A stretch of DNA of 64,000 nt, from positions 349,378 to 413,377 of the forward strand of contig NZ_VSEY01000003.1 in NCBI RefSeq assembly GCF_008086045.1, given 5' to 3'. Position 1 is the first letter of the stretch, and each line of letters begins with the position of its first letter. The notes under the pieces were generated by a model that was given only the letters and a program-made list of their open reading frames with translations, made no database searches and had not been told where the DNA came from. Positions 24,326 through 32,379 of this stretch are shown in pieces. The translations under genes were made by a program, and so were the position numbers. This DNA is from Nonomuraea sp. PA05. GTDB lineage: Bacteria > Actinomycetota > Actinomycetes > Streptosporangiales > Streptosporangiaceae.

Positions 24326-24333
24326 CGCGGCGC

Positions 24334-25179
24334 ATGAAGTTCGGAATCAGTTACAGCACGCCCCACCACGGAGTCGACCCCGGCAAGCTCGTCGCGTTCG
24401 CCCGCCTGGCCGAGGAGTGCGGCTTCGAGTCGCTGTACGTCCCCGAGCACGTCGTGCTGTACCCGGGCGCCGCCATAGGCCCCTTCGAGCTGCCGCCGAC
24501 CCTGCCGTACGCCGACCCGCTCGACGCCCTCACCTTCGTCGCCGCCCACACGGAGCGCATCCTGCTCGGCACCGGCGTCCTGCTGCTGCCGTACCACCAC
24601 CCGGTGACCCTCGCCAAGCGGCTGGCCACGATCGACGTGCTGTCCAGGGGCAGGATGCGGCTGCTCACCGTCGGCCTCGGCGCCCTGCCGGGCGAGGCGC
24701 GGGCGATGGGCGTGGACTTCGCCGCCAGGGGCAGGCGCGCCGACGAGGCCATCGACGTGCTGCGGCTGCTCTGGGCGGGCGGCGAGGACGGGGTCAGCCA
24801 CGCGGGAGAGTTCTTCGACGTGGACCGCCTGTGCAGCTATCCCAAGCCGCACGGGGCGACGACGCTGCCGATCCACGTCGGCGGTTCGAGCCGGGCGGCG
24901 GCGCGCAGGGCGGGCCTGCGCGGCGACGGCTTCTATCCCGGCGGCAGGCTCCGCCCCGAGGAGGTGGCGGAGCTGTGGGAGCTGGCCCGGGCCACGGCCG
25001 CCGGGGCGGGACGCGACCCGGACGCGCTGGAGTACACCAGGTTCGGGGCGATCGACATGCCGGACGGGCGCGTCGAGGAGTTGGCCGCGCAGGGCGTGAC
25101 CCGCCTGGTCGTCAGCCCTTCGACCACGGAGCCCGATGAGCTGTGCGCGTTCGCCGAGCGCTTCCGCCTGCGCGGCTAG
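24334..25179 (+). CDS. LLM-class F420-dependent oxidoreductase
   Basis: 281 residues with the bacterial luciferase-like TIM barrel: first strand KFGISYSTPHHGV, EHVVLYPG loop, the strand TERILLGTGVLLLPYHHPVT and the cofactor region RGRMRLLTVGLGALPGEARAMG. It matches the short TIGR03619-type F420 enzymes of actinobacteria. The substrate is unknown. Its promoter carries a palindrome probably read by the divergent small regulator. It ends 3 bases from the convergent DUF2207 gene. Confidence 0.85.
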   Translation: MKFGISYSTPHHGVDPGKLVAFARLAEECGFESLYVPEHVVLYPGAAIGPFELPPTLPYADPLDALTFVAAHTERILLGTGVLLLPYHHPVTLAKRLATIDVLSRGRMRLLTVGLGALPGEARAMGVDFAARGRRADEAIDVLRLLWAGGEDGVSHAGEFFDVDRLCSYPKPHGATTLPIHVGGSSRAAARRAGLRGDGFYPGGRLRPEEVAELWELARATAAGAGRDPDALEYTRFGAIDMPDGRVEELAAQGVTRLVVSPSTTEPDELCAFAERFRLRG

Positions 25180-25182
25180 ACG

Positions 25183-26790
25183 CTAGAGGGAGCGGAACTG
25201 GCGGGTGGCGGAGATGGCGCCGGACGTCGTCGTGGTGAACGTCCGCATGGACCCGGCGAACTTGGACAGGTCCCACTCCGCCGGCCCGTGGTACCAGTAC
25301 AGGTTGTCGGCCTGGTGGCCGTTGCCCGTGACGGAGGCCACCACCCGCGACCAGTGCTCCACCCCGTCGAAGATCACGGCGTAGGGCAGGTACCGGGAGA
25401 ACAGCTCCACCCGGTGCTGCTCGGGCACGTCGCCCAGCTCACCGGAGAACAGGTACTGCCTGAACCCCATGGTGTGCGCGAGCGCCGCCGACCCCTTGGC
25501 GGTCTTGGCCGGCATGTACTGGCCGCCGACGGCCAGCGCGCCGCCCGCGATGACCACGCCCAGACCGAGCAGCCCGTACGTGGTGAACCAGGCCAGCGCC
25601 ACCGTGGCCAGCAGCCCCACCCCGATGAGCACCACGCCGATGATGGTCCACCGGGTGCGCTCGGTGTCGGGCCGGCGGGCGAACCAGCCCTGCTTGACGA
25701 CGTCGGCGTAGAGCGCGTCGCGCACCTTGCCGAGGTGGGCCGCGAACGAGCCGGACAGCTGCGACAACAGCACCATGTCACGCCCGTCGAAGATGGCCTG
25801 GTAGAGCGCCAGCTCGTACGGCAGCAGCGCGTTGACGGGCGCGTTCGGCTGCCGGACCAGCAGCCAGTCGGGGGCGTCGTAGGTCTGCCTGGGCTGCTCG
25901 TCGATGCGCAGGTATCCGCGCACGGCCAGGTCCACGATGGTGGCGGTCACGTCGATCACGTCGGCCTGCTCGTCCACGAGCGTGCCGATCTGGCCGGGAC
26001 GCACCCCGTCGGGCGGGCTGAAGTGGCCGTTCTGCACAGGATCGACCTTGCCGCCCTCGTGACCGGCGACGCGGGCGTCGCGGCCCCGCGTCCAGTAGAG
26101 CAGGCCGACGCCGCCGAGCAGCAGCACCAGCAGCCCGGCCAGGGCGCCGCCGGTGACGGTGTCGAGGGTGAACGCGGCCGACAGGGAGAAGCGCTTCTCC
26201 AGAATGGGCTCGCCCTCGCTGGAGCCCTTCGGGTATCCGACGACGACCGTGAGGGCCTGGTCGGGGGCGATGTTCTCCTGCTCGAAGTCGGCCTGCGTGG
26301 CGGCGTGGTCCATGGAGGCGGAGGTGCAGCCGATGGCGGAGGTGAGCGCGCCGGCGAAGCAGGACAGGTTCTGCACCTGGCCGGGGCCGTTCACCTTGAC
26401 CGTGGCCTTGGCGACCGGCTGGTTCCAGCCGTTCACCGCGAACCAGCGCAGCTCCTCGACGCCGCCCGAGGTCGTCACCGCCCCCTTGACGTCGTACTCG
26501 ACGGTCTGGCCCGTGACCGTGAGCACGTCGCCCGAGAGGGTGCCGCCCTTGACGTTCGAGATCCGGTAGAGGCGGTCGTTGCTGTCGTCGTACCGCGTCC
26601 GGGTGATGAACGTCCGCTTGAGCTGCCCGGACGCGCCGCTGATCTTCTCGACCACGTGCAGGGTGCCGTCCTTGCCGAGGGTCATCGTGACCTCGTCCGT
26701 CAGCCCGGCCTCCGCTGCGAGAGCGGCGGGGGTTGCGGACAACGTCAGAGCGGTGGCCGCCAGGGCGGCCATCGTGAGTCTGATACCCAT
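25183..26790 (-). CDS. DUF2207 membrane protein with signal peptide
   Basis: 535 residues. The signal peptide (1-25, cleavage near ALAAEA) is followed by a beta-rich extracellular DUF2207 domain (about 28-205) and a transmembrane helix (about 213-233). Next come a cytoplasmic domain with a winged-helix-like part (VIDVTATIVDLAVRGYLRID), a membrane hairpin (about 385-425) and a C-terminal cytoplasmic region. Function unknown; such proteins are common in Gram-positive envelopes. TACGAT lies 8 bases before the ATG. Confidence 0.85.
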   Translation of the reverse strand: MGIRLTMAALAATALTLSATPAALAAEAGLTDEVTMTLGKDGTLHVVEKISGASGQLKRTFITRTRYDDSNDRLYRISNVKGGTLSGDVLTVTGQTVEYDVKGAVTTSGGVEELRWFAVNGWNQPVAKATVKVNGPGQVQNLSCFAGALTSAIGCTSASMDHAATQADFEQENIAPDQALTVVVGYPKGSSEGEPILEKRFSLSAAFTLDTVTGGALAGLLVLLLGGVGLLYWTRGRDARVAGHEGGKVDPVQNGHFSPPDGVRPGQIGTLVDEQADVIDVTATIVDLAVRGYLRIDEQPRQTYDAPDWLLVRQPNAPVNALLPYELALYQAIFDGRDMVLLSQLSGSFAAHLGKVRDALYADVVKQGWFARRPDTERTRWTIIGVVLIGVGLLATVALAWFTTYGLLGLGVVIAGGALAVGGQYMPAKTAKGSAALAHTMGFRQYLFSGELGDVPEQHRVELFSRYLPYAVIFDGVEHWSRVVASVTGNGHQADNLYWYHGPAEWDLSKFAGSMRTFTTTTSGAISATRQFRSL

Positions 26791-26798
26791 GGCGGCAA

Positions 26799-26804
26799 AT
26801 CGTA
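26799..26804 (-). promoter_or_regulatory. -10 element of the DUF2207 gene
   Basis: TACGAT (minus strand) ends 8 bases before the ATG at 26790, predicting a leaderless transcript. Confidence 0.4.
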
Positions 26805-26818
26805 TCGGTTCGTACCTG

Positions 26819-27895
26819 TCAGGTGAGTGTGATGCTGTTCGCTGCCCGCTGGACGCTCTCGGGCGAGGCGCCCTGGCCGGGGTTCTCGTGGGCGAGCGCC
26901 TGGTTGGCGGCGACGAACGGGCGCATGCGCTCCTCGTACCGGTCGAAGGCGTCCGCGCCGCCGGCGCCGAGCTCCTGCGCCAGCACGTACGCGCCCACCA
27001 GCGCGAGGCTCGTGCCCTGGCCGGACAGCGGCGAGGCGCAGTAGCCGGCGTCGCCCACGAGCGCGACGCGCCCCTTCGTCCAGCGCTCCATCTTCACCTG
27101 CGCCATGGAGTCGAAGTAGAAGTCGTCGGCCTTCCACATGGCCTCCAGCAGCCTGTCCGCCTCCCACACCTCCGTGCAGCGCTCCTGGATGAGCCGCTTC
27201 TGCTGCTCGACGTCGCGATAGTCGTAGTCGATCACGTCGGACCTGAAGCCGAGGTTGACCCGCATCTCGTTCGGGTCGCGGTCGCTGAACAGCGCGCCGC
27301 CCGCCTCGCCCGCGTTGAACCAGGTCTGCCAGTGGTCGAGGCCGAGAAAGTTCCCGGCGGTGTAGATGGAGACGTAGGTGCCGAGGTGGTGCAGGTACTG
27401 CTCCTCGGGGCCGAAGGCGAGCCTGCGCACGTTGGAGTGCAGGCCGTCGGCGCCGATGACGTAGTCGTAGCGCTCGCGCAGGCCCGACTCGAACGTCACC
27501 TCGCCGTCCTCGCCGAGGGTGGCGATCGAGTCGCCGTAGAGGTAGCGGGCGGTGGAGGCGTCCAGGAGGACGCGGTTGAGGTCGTCCCGCATGATCTCGA
27601 TGTCGGGACTGTCGAACCGGCCGCCGCTGAGCGTCTCCTCCTCGCTGCGCATGATCTCGTTGCCCTCGGCGTCGACCATGGACATGCCGCGCATGGTGGT
27701 GCGCAGCTCGCGGATCCGCTCCAGCACGCCCATCCGCTCGACCACGGTCAGCGCCGCGCCCCTGATGTCGACGGCCTGGCCGCCCTTGCGGGGCGCGGGC
27801 GCCCGCTCGACCACCGTCACGTCGAACCCGTTCCGCTCCAGCCAGTACGCCAGGGCGGGGCCGCCGATGCTCGCGCCGGAAACCAGAACCTTCAT
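26819..27895 (-). CDS. FAD-dependent monooxygenase (PHBH/TetX-like)
   Basis: 358 residues from the ATG at 27895, behind GGGAGAG. The Rossmann FAD motif is VLVSGASIGGPALAYWLERN. The second FAD site is RVALVGDAGYCASPLSGQGT, and IGADGLHSNVRR is the DG motif. These define class A flavin monooxygenases that hydroxylate aromatics or inactivate antibiotics. The divergent neighbour is a GntR-TetR fusion regulator with GTAC palindromes between them, so the enzyme is probably induced by its substrate or a xenobiotic. Substrate unknown. Confidence 0.88.
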   Translation of the reverse strand: MKVLVSGASIGGPALAYWLERNGFDVTVVERAPAPRKGGQAVDIRGAALTVVERMGVLERIRELRTTMRGMSMVDAEGNEIMRSEEETLSGGRFDSPDIEIMRDDLNRVLLDASTARYLYGDSIATLGEDGEVTFESGLRERYDYVIGADGLHSNVRRLAFGPEEQYLHHLGTYVSIYTAGNFLGLDHWQTWFNAGEAGGALFSDRDPNEMRVNLGFRSDVIDYDYRDVEQQKRLIQERCTEVWEADRLLEAMWKADDFYFDSMAQVKMERWTKGRVALVGDAGYCASPLSGQGTSLALVGAYVLAQELGAGGADAFDRYEERMRPFVAANQALAHENPGQGASPESVQRAANSITLT

Positions 27896-27934
27896 GTCAC
27901 TCTCCCGAGTTGTTGACGTTGTACGCAGGACTGA

Positions 27935-27949
27935 ATGTACGTCGTACAT
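27935..27949. promoter_or_regulatory. operator 1 between monooxygenase and regulator
   Basis: ATGTACG-T-CGTACAT is a perfect inverted repeat (7-base arms). It lies at the -35 position for the regulator promoter, whose -10 is TATAGT at 27967-27972. Confidence 0.55.
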
Positions 27950-27980
27950 ACAGCAAGTGGCAACGGTATAGTGAGAAGAT

Positions 27981-27994
27981 CTGTACTAGTACAG
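27981..27994. promoter_or_regulatory. operator 2, just before the regulator RBS
   Basis: CTGTACTAGTACAG is a perfect 14-bp palindrome sharing the GTAC core with operator 1. It lies at the probable transcription start and touches the AGGAGG of the regulator, suggesting autoregulation. Confidence 0.55.
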
Positions 27995-28002
27995 GAGGTC
28001 GC

Positions 28003-28914
28003 ATGGAAACCCCGCCCCACGCCCGCATCACGGCCGACATCAAGCAGCGCGTCGCCGACGGCAGGCTCCGGCCCGGCGAGCGCGTGCCCTCCACCAGGCA
28101 ACTCGCCAGAGACTGGAACGTCGCCCTGGCGACCGCCGCCAAGGCGCTGACGCTGCTGGCTCGTGAGGGCGTCGTGGTGGCGGAGCCGCGCGTCGGCACG
28201 GTGGTGGCCGAGCGGCCGGGCACCCCGGCCAAGCCCCGCCCCGGCACGACGGCGGAGCACGAGCTGACGCGGCGGCGCGTCATCGGGGCGGCCATCGAGA
28301 TCGCCGACGCGGAAGGGCTGTCAGAGCTGACGATGCGCGCCGTGGCCGGGCGGCTCGGCGCGGCCACCATGTCCCTCTACCGGCACGTGGGCGGCAAGGA
28401 CGACCTGGTCATGCTCATGGTGGACGCGGCCTTCGCCGAGTTCCCGCTGCCCGCCGAGCGCCCCGAGGGGTGGCGGGAGCGGCTGGAGTCCTCGGCGCGG
28501 GTGCAGTGGGCCGCCTACCGGGCGCACCCGTGGATGGCGGGGGCGACGCCACTGACCAGGCCGGTCCCGTCGGCGGCGCTGCTGCAGCACTCCGAGTTCG
28601 TCCTGGAGGCGCTGCAGGCGACCGGGCTCGACGCGGGCACCCGCATGTACGTGGTGATCCTGATCTACAGCTTCGTCCAGGGGGTCGCCGCCCACATCGA
28701 GCTGGAGCAGCAGGCCAGGGCGGCCACCGGGGTCACCGACGAGGAGTGGATGACCGGGCAGGAGGAGTTCCTGCGCGGCGTCAAGGCCACCAGCCCGGCC
28801 TTCGCCGGCGTGCTCGACGAGCTGGGCGAGTTCGACATGGACCTCGACCGGCTCTTCACCTTCGGGCTGGAGTCGCTGCTCGACGGGCTGACGAAGCTGA
28901 TCGAGCCTCACTAG
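28003..28914 (+). CDS. GntR-TetR fusion transcriptional regulator
   Basis: 303 residues. Residues 1-70 are a GntR winged helix (ITADIKQRVADGRLRPGERV, then STRQLARDWNVALATAAKAL). Residues 85-303 are a TetR protein (GLSELTMRAVAGRLGAATMS, then LYRHVGGKDDL) with a TetR_C-type ligand domain. Two DNA-binding domains in one chain are a recurrent actinobacterial design. AGGAGG lies 6 bases before the ATG. It is expected to repress itself and the divergent monooxygenase through the GTAC palindromes. Confidence 0.87.
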   Translation: METPPHARITADIKQRVADGRLRPGERVPSTRQLARDWNVALATAAKALTLLAREGVVVAEPRVGTVVAERPGTPAKPRPGTTAEHELTRRRVIGAAIEIADAEGLSELTMRAVAGRLGAATMSLYRHVGGKDDLVMLMVDAAFAEFPLPAERPEGWRERLESSARVQWAAYRAHPWMAGATPLTRPVPSAALLQHSEFVLEALQATGLDAGTRMYVVILIYSFVQGVAAHIELEQQARAATGVTDEEWMTGQEEFLRGVKATSPAFAGVLDELGEFDMDLDRLFTFGLESLLDGLTKLIEPH

Positions 28915-28975
28915 CCGGAGATCCGGGTGCGCAGACGGCGGAACCTGGAGCCGGGTCCGCACGGTGCGTCGCCGG

Positions 28976-29671
28976 TCAGGGGTTTGTGATGCGCTCCAGC
29001 CAGCGTTGGAGGAGCGCGGTTTCGACCGGTTCGAGGGCGTCGGTAGCGCCGAGTTGGAGTTGCGCCCGCAGGCGTAGCGCGGCGGTCCGCAAAGGGTCGG
29101 TGTCGTGCTGAGCGGGCGTGGTGGCGAGTACGTGTGAGAACACAGCGTCGCGCATGCGGTGGGACAGCGCGGGGTCGTCGAACTGGGCGGGCCGGGCGAT
29201 GTGGTCCAGCGCGGTCCCGACGTTGGCCGCCAGGATCAACTGAGCGGCGGTTCGCGGCTCGAGTTTCAACGCGCCCACCGCCGCGCACCGGGTGAGCGCC
29301 GCCGTCAGCAGGTCCATCACGCGATCGCGCGCCGTCGAGTGCGACCACGGCCGCGGAGTGAACATCAGCTGGTAGAGGGCCGGGTTCGCGTGGGCGAACG
29401 CCATGTGGCCGTCCCAGCCGGCGTGCAGGTCGACGACCGGGTCGTCGGTCTGCTCCTGGGCTGCCTTGAGCGCGGCGTACCGCTCGTAGCCGTGGTCGGC
29501 GACGGCGTCCAGCAGCCCGCGCTTGTCGCCGAACAACCGGTAGAGCACGGGCTGGCTCACCCCGACCGCCTCGCAGACCGCACGCGTGGCGACCTCCTGG
29601 TCGGCGGACGACGCCAGCTGCCGCTCCGCGGCCTCGATCATCGCCACCCGAAGCGGATCGGTCTCCGTCAT
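28976..29671 (-). CDS. TetR-family transcriptional regulator
   Basis: 231 residues. The N-terminal helix-turn-helix is ATRAVCEAVGVSQPVLYRLF followed by GDKRGLLDAVADHGY. The remainder is a helical ligand-binding domain with WDGHMAFAHANPALYQLMFT. It is divergent from a tautomerase gene across a 102-base region containing two inverted repeats, and is probably the regulator of that gene and itself. Confidence 0.88.
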   Translation of the reverse strand: MTETDPLRVAMIEAAERQLASSADQEVATRAVCEAVGVSQPVLYRLFGDKRGLLDAVADHGYERYAALKAAQEQTDDPVVDLHAGWDGHMAFAHANPALYQLMFTPRPWSHSTARDRVMDLLTAALTRCAAVGALKLEPRTAAQLILAANVGTALDHIARPAQFDDPALSHRMRDAVFSHVLATTPAQHDTDPLRTAALRLRAQLQLGATDALEPVETALLQRWLERITNP

Positions 29672-29690
29672 GAGATCAATGATACCCGTG

Positions 29691-29732
29691 GTCGCTAGCG
29701 ACGATACGAATCTGTGCTACGGTCATGCCGTA
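29691..29732. promoter_or_regulatory. two inverted repeats between tetR and tautomerase genes
   Basis: GTCGCTAGCGAC (29691-29702) is a perfect 12-bp palindrome. TACGG-TCATG-CCGTA (29718-29732) has 5-base arms. Both suit a dimeric TetR repressor acting on the divergent promoters. Confidence 0.45.
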
Positions 29733-29773
29733 ACGACGATATGAGCTTTACGTATCAATGAAAGGGCATCGAC

Positions 29774-29980
29774 ATGCCGTTCGCCAACCTCAAGGTTCCC
29801 GCCGACACCCTGACCCCCGAATCCAAGAAGAAGCTCATCGACGCCGTCACCGACGCCTTCGCCGACGTCTACGGGGAGCGCGCCAGGGCCACCACACTGG
29901 TCCTTCTCGACGAGGTTCCCGATGGCGGCTGGGGCCTCGGCGGCAACGTCCTCACCGCTGAGATGCTCGGCCGTAGCTGA
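29774..29980 (+). CDS. 4-oxalocrotonate tautomerase-like enzyme
   Basis: 68 residues. Pro follows the initiator Met and would be the N-terminal catalytic base after Met removal. The layout is that of the tautomerase family: MPFANLKVPADTLTPESKKK, a helix LIDAVTDAFADVYG, then TTLVLLDEVPDGGWGLGGNV. It probably isomerises keto/enol substrates as a hexamer or trimer. The substrate is unknown and the regulator is the divergent TetR gene. Confidence 0.85.
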   Translation: MPFANLKVPADTLTPESKKKLIDAVTDAFADVYGERARATTLVLLDEVPDGGWGLGGNVLTAEMLGRS

Positions 29981-29996
29981 CCCACCCCCGGGGAGG

Positions 29997-30033
29997 CCGA
30001 GGCCCTCGGGAAGGCGCACCCCGGAGGCCTCGG
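29997..30033. terminator. hairpin between the tautomerase and alaX genes
   Basis: CCGAGGCC and GGCCTCGG form an 8-bp stem in the 62-base gap between convergent genes; a probable bidirectional terminator. Confidence 0.5.
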
Positions 30034-30042
30034 TACAGCGGG

Positions 30043-30804
30043 CTAGTCGCAGATCTCGACGCGCACCCGGCGGAAGCCGCGGCCCTTGCTCTCGACCTTC
30101 GCGACCCTGAGCCGGCCGATCTGCTTGGTCGATGCGACGTGCGTTCCGCCGTCCGCCTGGGTGTCCAGACCCGCGATATCCACGATTCGCACATCCGTGA
30201 CCGAATCCGGGATCAGGTTCGTTGCGGTCCGGATGAGGTCCGGAATCTCGAAAGCTTGATCGCGGGGGAGAACCCGCACGTCAATGCGCCTGTCCGCGCG
30301 AATCTCCGCATTGCACGCGTCCTCGACGGCCTGCTTGAAACCGGGGGGAACCTCGGGCAGGTCGAAGTCCATCCGAGCGATTCCGACAGTCTGCCGTTCG
30401 GAAGACGTGAATTCGTCCATGTTGCCGCCGGTGACCAGGCAGCCGTAGTCGCGGAAGACCACCCCGCACAGCACGTGCAGGCCGGAGTGCGTGCGCATGA
30501 GGGCCGAGCGGCGCCCGTCGGCCACCGCGCCCCTGACCACGGTGCCGGCGGGCGGGATCGGGTCGCCCTCGGCCGGGATCAGGTAGAGGTCGTCGCCCTT
30601 GCGCACCCCCGCGATGCGGGTCTCCACACCCTGCCAGACGAGAACACCGTGATCCGCCGGCTGGCCGCCTCCGCCCGGATAGAATGCCGACCTGCTCAGC
30701 ACGATCCCCTCAGGCGTGGCGTCCAGGACGACGGCCTCGAAGTCACGTAGGTTCTGGTCGGACAGTTCCAGCCTTTGGGTACGCCCGTGGAGATCCGTGC
30801 TCAT
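30043..30804 (-). CDS. alanyl-tRNA editing protein AlaX
   Basis: 253 residues. The AlaRS-like editing core has the zinc motif His-x3-His in RTHSGLHVL. The second motif reads TQADGGTHVAST, with Asp where AlaRS editing domains have Cys. An N-terminal beta barrel (FYPGGGGQPADHG) precedes it. The protein hydrolyses Ser or Gly mischarged on tRNA-Ala in trans. TAGGCT lies 6 bases before the ATG. Confidence 0.88.
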   Translation of the reverse strand: MSTDLHGRTQRLELSDQNLRDFEAVVLDATPEGIVLSRSAFYPGGGGQPADHGVLVWQGVETRIAGVRKGDDLYLIPAEGDPIPPAGTVVRGAVADGRRSALMRTHSGLHVLCGVVFRDYGCLVTGGNMDEFTSSERQTVGIARMDFDLPEVPPGFKQAVEDACNAEIRADRRIDVRVLPRDQAFEIPDLIRTATNLIPDSVTDVRIVDIAGLDTQADGGTHVASTKQIGRLRVAKVESKGRGFRRVRVEICD

Positions 30805-30810
30805 ATCGGC

Positions 30811-30816
30811 AGCCTA
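30811..30816 (-). promoter_or_regulatory. -10 element of alaX
   Basis: TAGGCT (minus strand) ends 6 bases before the ATG at 30804; a leaderless transcript is predicted. Confidence 0.4.
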
Positions 30817-30832
30817 ATGTCCTGAGGTGGTC

Positions 30833-31468
30833 ATGCGTGGCCTGATGAGACGCATCGTGGTGGTCGGCGCGGTGCTGGGGCTGCCCTCGTGCGCGTTCGT
30901 GACGAAGGCGCCGCCCGTCAAGGAACACACGCCCGTGATGATGTTCGTGGGCGACAGCTTCACCGTCGGGTCGGGGCCCGTGCCGCCCTGGCAGACCTAC
31001 GCCTCGCAAACCGCCCGGATGCTCGGCTGGCAGCCCATCATCGCGGGCGCGGGCGGCACCGGCTTCTGCAACGAGGGGCGGGCGGGCCGCACCTTCCAGC
31101 GCTCGTTCGAGGTGGAGCTGGCCTGGCGGCCCGCTCCCGACCTGCTGGTCATCTCGGGCGGCCACAACGACCGCCGCTGGAGCCCCGAACGGGTGCGCGG
31201 GGCCGTCGCGAGCCTGCTGTCCGAGGTGCGCGCGCACTGGCCGGAGACCAGGACGGTGGTGGTCGGCCCGATCTGGATGGGGGAGCCGCCGGACAAGGCG
31301 TACGGGGTGCGCGACGCGGTGGCGGAGGCAGCCAGGGCAGGGAAGGTGTCGTTCCTCGACCCCATGCGAAAGAGCTGGCCGGAGGGGGCGATCCTGCCCG
31401 ACGGCGTGCATCCCACGCTCGCCGGGCACGAGGGGCTGGCCACCTGGCTGGCGGCCGAGCTGGCCTGA
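30833..31468 (+). CDS. SGNH-family hydrolase, probable lipoprotein
   Basis: 211 residues from the ATG behind GAGG. A short signal (VVVGAVLGLPSC) ends in Leu-Pro-Ser-Cys, a marginal lipobox. Block I is VGDSFTVGSG (Ser nucleophile), block III is SGGHNDRRW and block V is LPDGVHPTLAGH (Asp/His). These define GDSL/SGNH esterases acting on esters or acetylated glycans outside the cell. It ends 1 base from the convergent DUF2516 gene. Confidence 0.85.
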   Translation: MRGLMRRIVVVGAVLGLPSCAFVTKAPPVKEHTPVMMFVGDSFTVGSGPVPPWQTYASQTARMLGWQPIIAGAGGTGFCNEGRAGRTFQRSFEVELAWRPAPDLLVISGGHNDRRWSPERVRGAVASLLSEVRAHWPETRTVVVGPIWMGEPPDKAYGVRDAVAEAARAGKVSFLDPMRKSWPEGAILPDGVHPTLAGHEGLATWLAAELA

Positions 31469-31469
31469 T

Positions 31470-31838
31470 CTACCAGGGGCCGTAGGGGCCGCTGTTGCCC
31501 CGGCCGCCGCCCATGCCCTTGACGGCGGGCTTGACGTCGACGATGTAGATCGTGGCCGCGATGACGGCCGCGATCGAGAACAATCCGAGGCCGATGCCGA
31601 TGAACGTGGCGCCGCCGACCACCATGAAGGCCTGGAAGTAGCTCAACGCCCCGGCGGCCGAGAACAGCGTGGCCAGCCCGAGGATCAGCAGCCACAGGTT
31701 CTTCTGCAGCTTGCCCGCCGAGACGAACGCGTTGGCCGGCACCTTGATCGCGTGCACCAGCGCGTAGATCGACATGCCGAAAATGGCCACGGCGAGCACC
31801 AGGAAGAGGAGGTTGAAGACCCCGTTGATCATGTCCAT
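31470..31838 (-). CDS. DUF2516 membrane protein
   Basis: 122 residues from the ATG at 31838, chosen over an upstream TTG because GGCGGAGA precedes it. Three predicted helices are at about 8-28, 44-64 and 76-100. The family pattern KLQKNLWLLILGLATLFSAA appears in the middle and a Gly/Pro-rich tail at the end. Function unknown; the family is actinobacterial and often sits near the HbhA-like gene as here. Confidence 0.82.
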   Translation of the reverse strand: MDMINGVFNLLFLVLAVAIFGMSIYALVHAIKVPANAFVSAGKLQKNLWLLILGLATLFSAAGALSYFQAFMVVGGATFIGIGLGLFSIAAVIAATIYIVDVKPAVKGMGGGRGNSGPYGPW

Positions 31839-31920
31839 GTAGTCGTCTCCGCCCAACGCCGTGATGCAAACGGCTTCAGCCTAATAGGCGCCCCCGACAT
31901 AGGGGCACCCCGAACGGAAA

Positions 31921-31949
31921 GGCCCGCCTCCCTTCTCGGGAGACGGGCC
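31921..31949 (-). terminator. terminator after the HbhA-like gene
   Basis: On the minus strand GGCCCGTCTCCC and GGAGGCGGGCC pair over a 6-base loop and are followed by TTTCC. It ends the XRE-HbhA operon. Confidence 0.75.
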
Positions 31950-31959
31950 CAGAGGTGGG

Positions 31960-32376
31960 TCAGGCCTGCGCCTTGGTCGAGCGGGTCTTCTTGACCGGCT
32001 CGACGGGCTCGGCGACGGCCGGCTCGGCGGCCTCCGACACTTCCTCCAGCTCCAGGGCGGCGGTGCCGCTCGCCTTGCTGACGACCTTGCGGCCGCGCGT
32101 GGCGAAGTCCTCGTAGACCTCGGTGGCCCTGAGGGTGAGGTGGTCGGCGTACTCGCGGGCCTTCTCGGGCAGGTCGCGGGCGAAGCCTTCGGCCTTGTCG
32201 GCGTACTCGCGGGCCTTGCCCGGCAGGTCCTTGGTCAGCTCGGAGCGGCGCGACTGCAGCTTGTGCAGCTGCTCGGGCAGCTCGCGCAGCTTCTCGACGG
32301 CGAAGTCGCCGGCACCGGTGATGGCGTAGAACGGCTTGGACTCGGTGAGCTTCTTGACCTCGGTGGCGAGCGTCAT
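31960..32376 (-). CDS. heparin-binding hemagglutinin (HbhA)-like helical protein
   Basis: 138 residues. A long charged helix contains two near-repeats, KDLPGKAREYADKAEGFARD and LPEKAREYADHLT. It ends in an Ala/Val/Pro/Glu tail with KKTRSTKAQA. This matches actinobacterial proteins annotated as HbhA, whose mycobacterial member binds heparan sulfate through a Lys-rich tail. The tail here is short, so adhesion is doubtful; a membrane- or DNA-associated role is equally possible. It starts 3 bases after the XRE gene. Confidence 0.78.
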   Translation of the reverse strand: MTLATEVKKLTESKPFYAITGAGDFAVEKLRELPEQLHKLQSRRSELTKDLPGKAREYADKAEGFARDLPEKAREYADHLTLRATEVYEDFATRGRKVVSKASGTAALELEEVSEAAEPAVAEPVEPVKKTRSTKAQA

Positions 32377-32379
32377 GGG

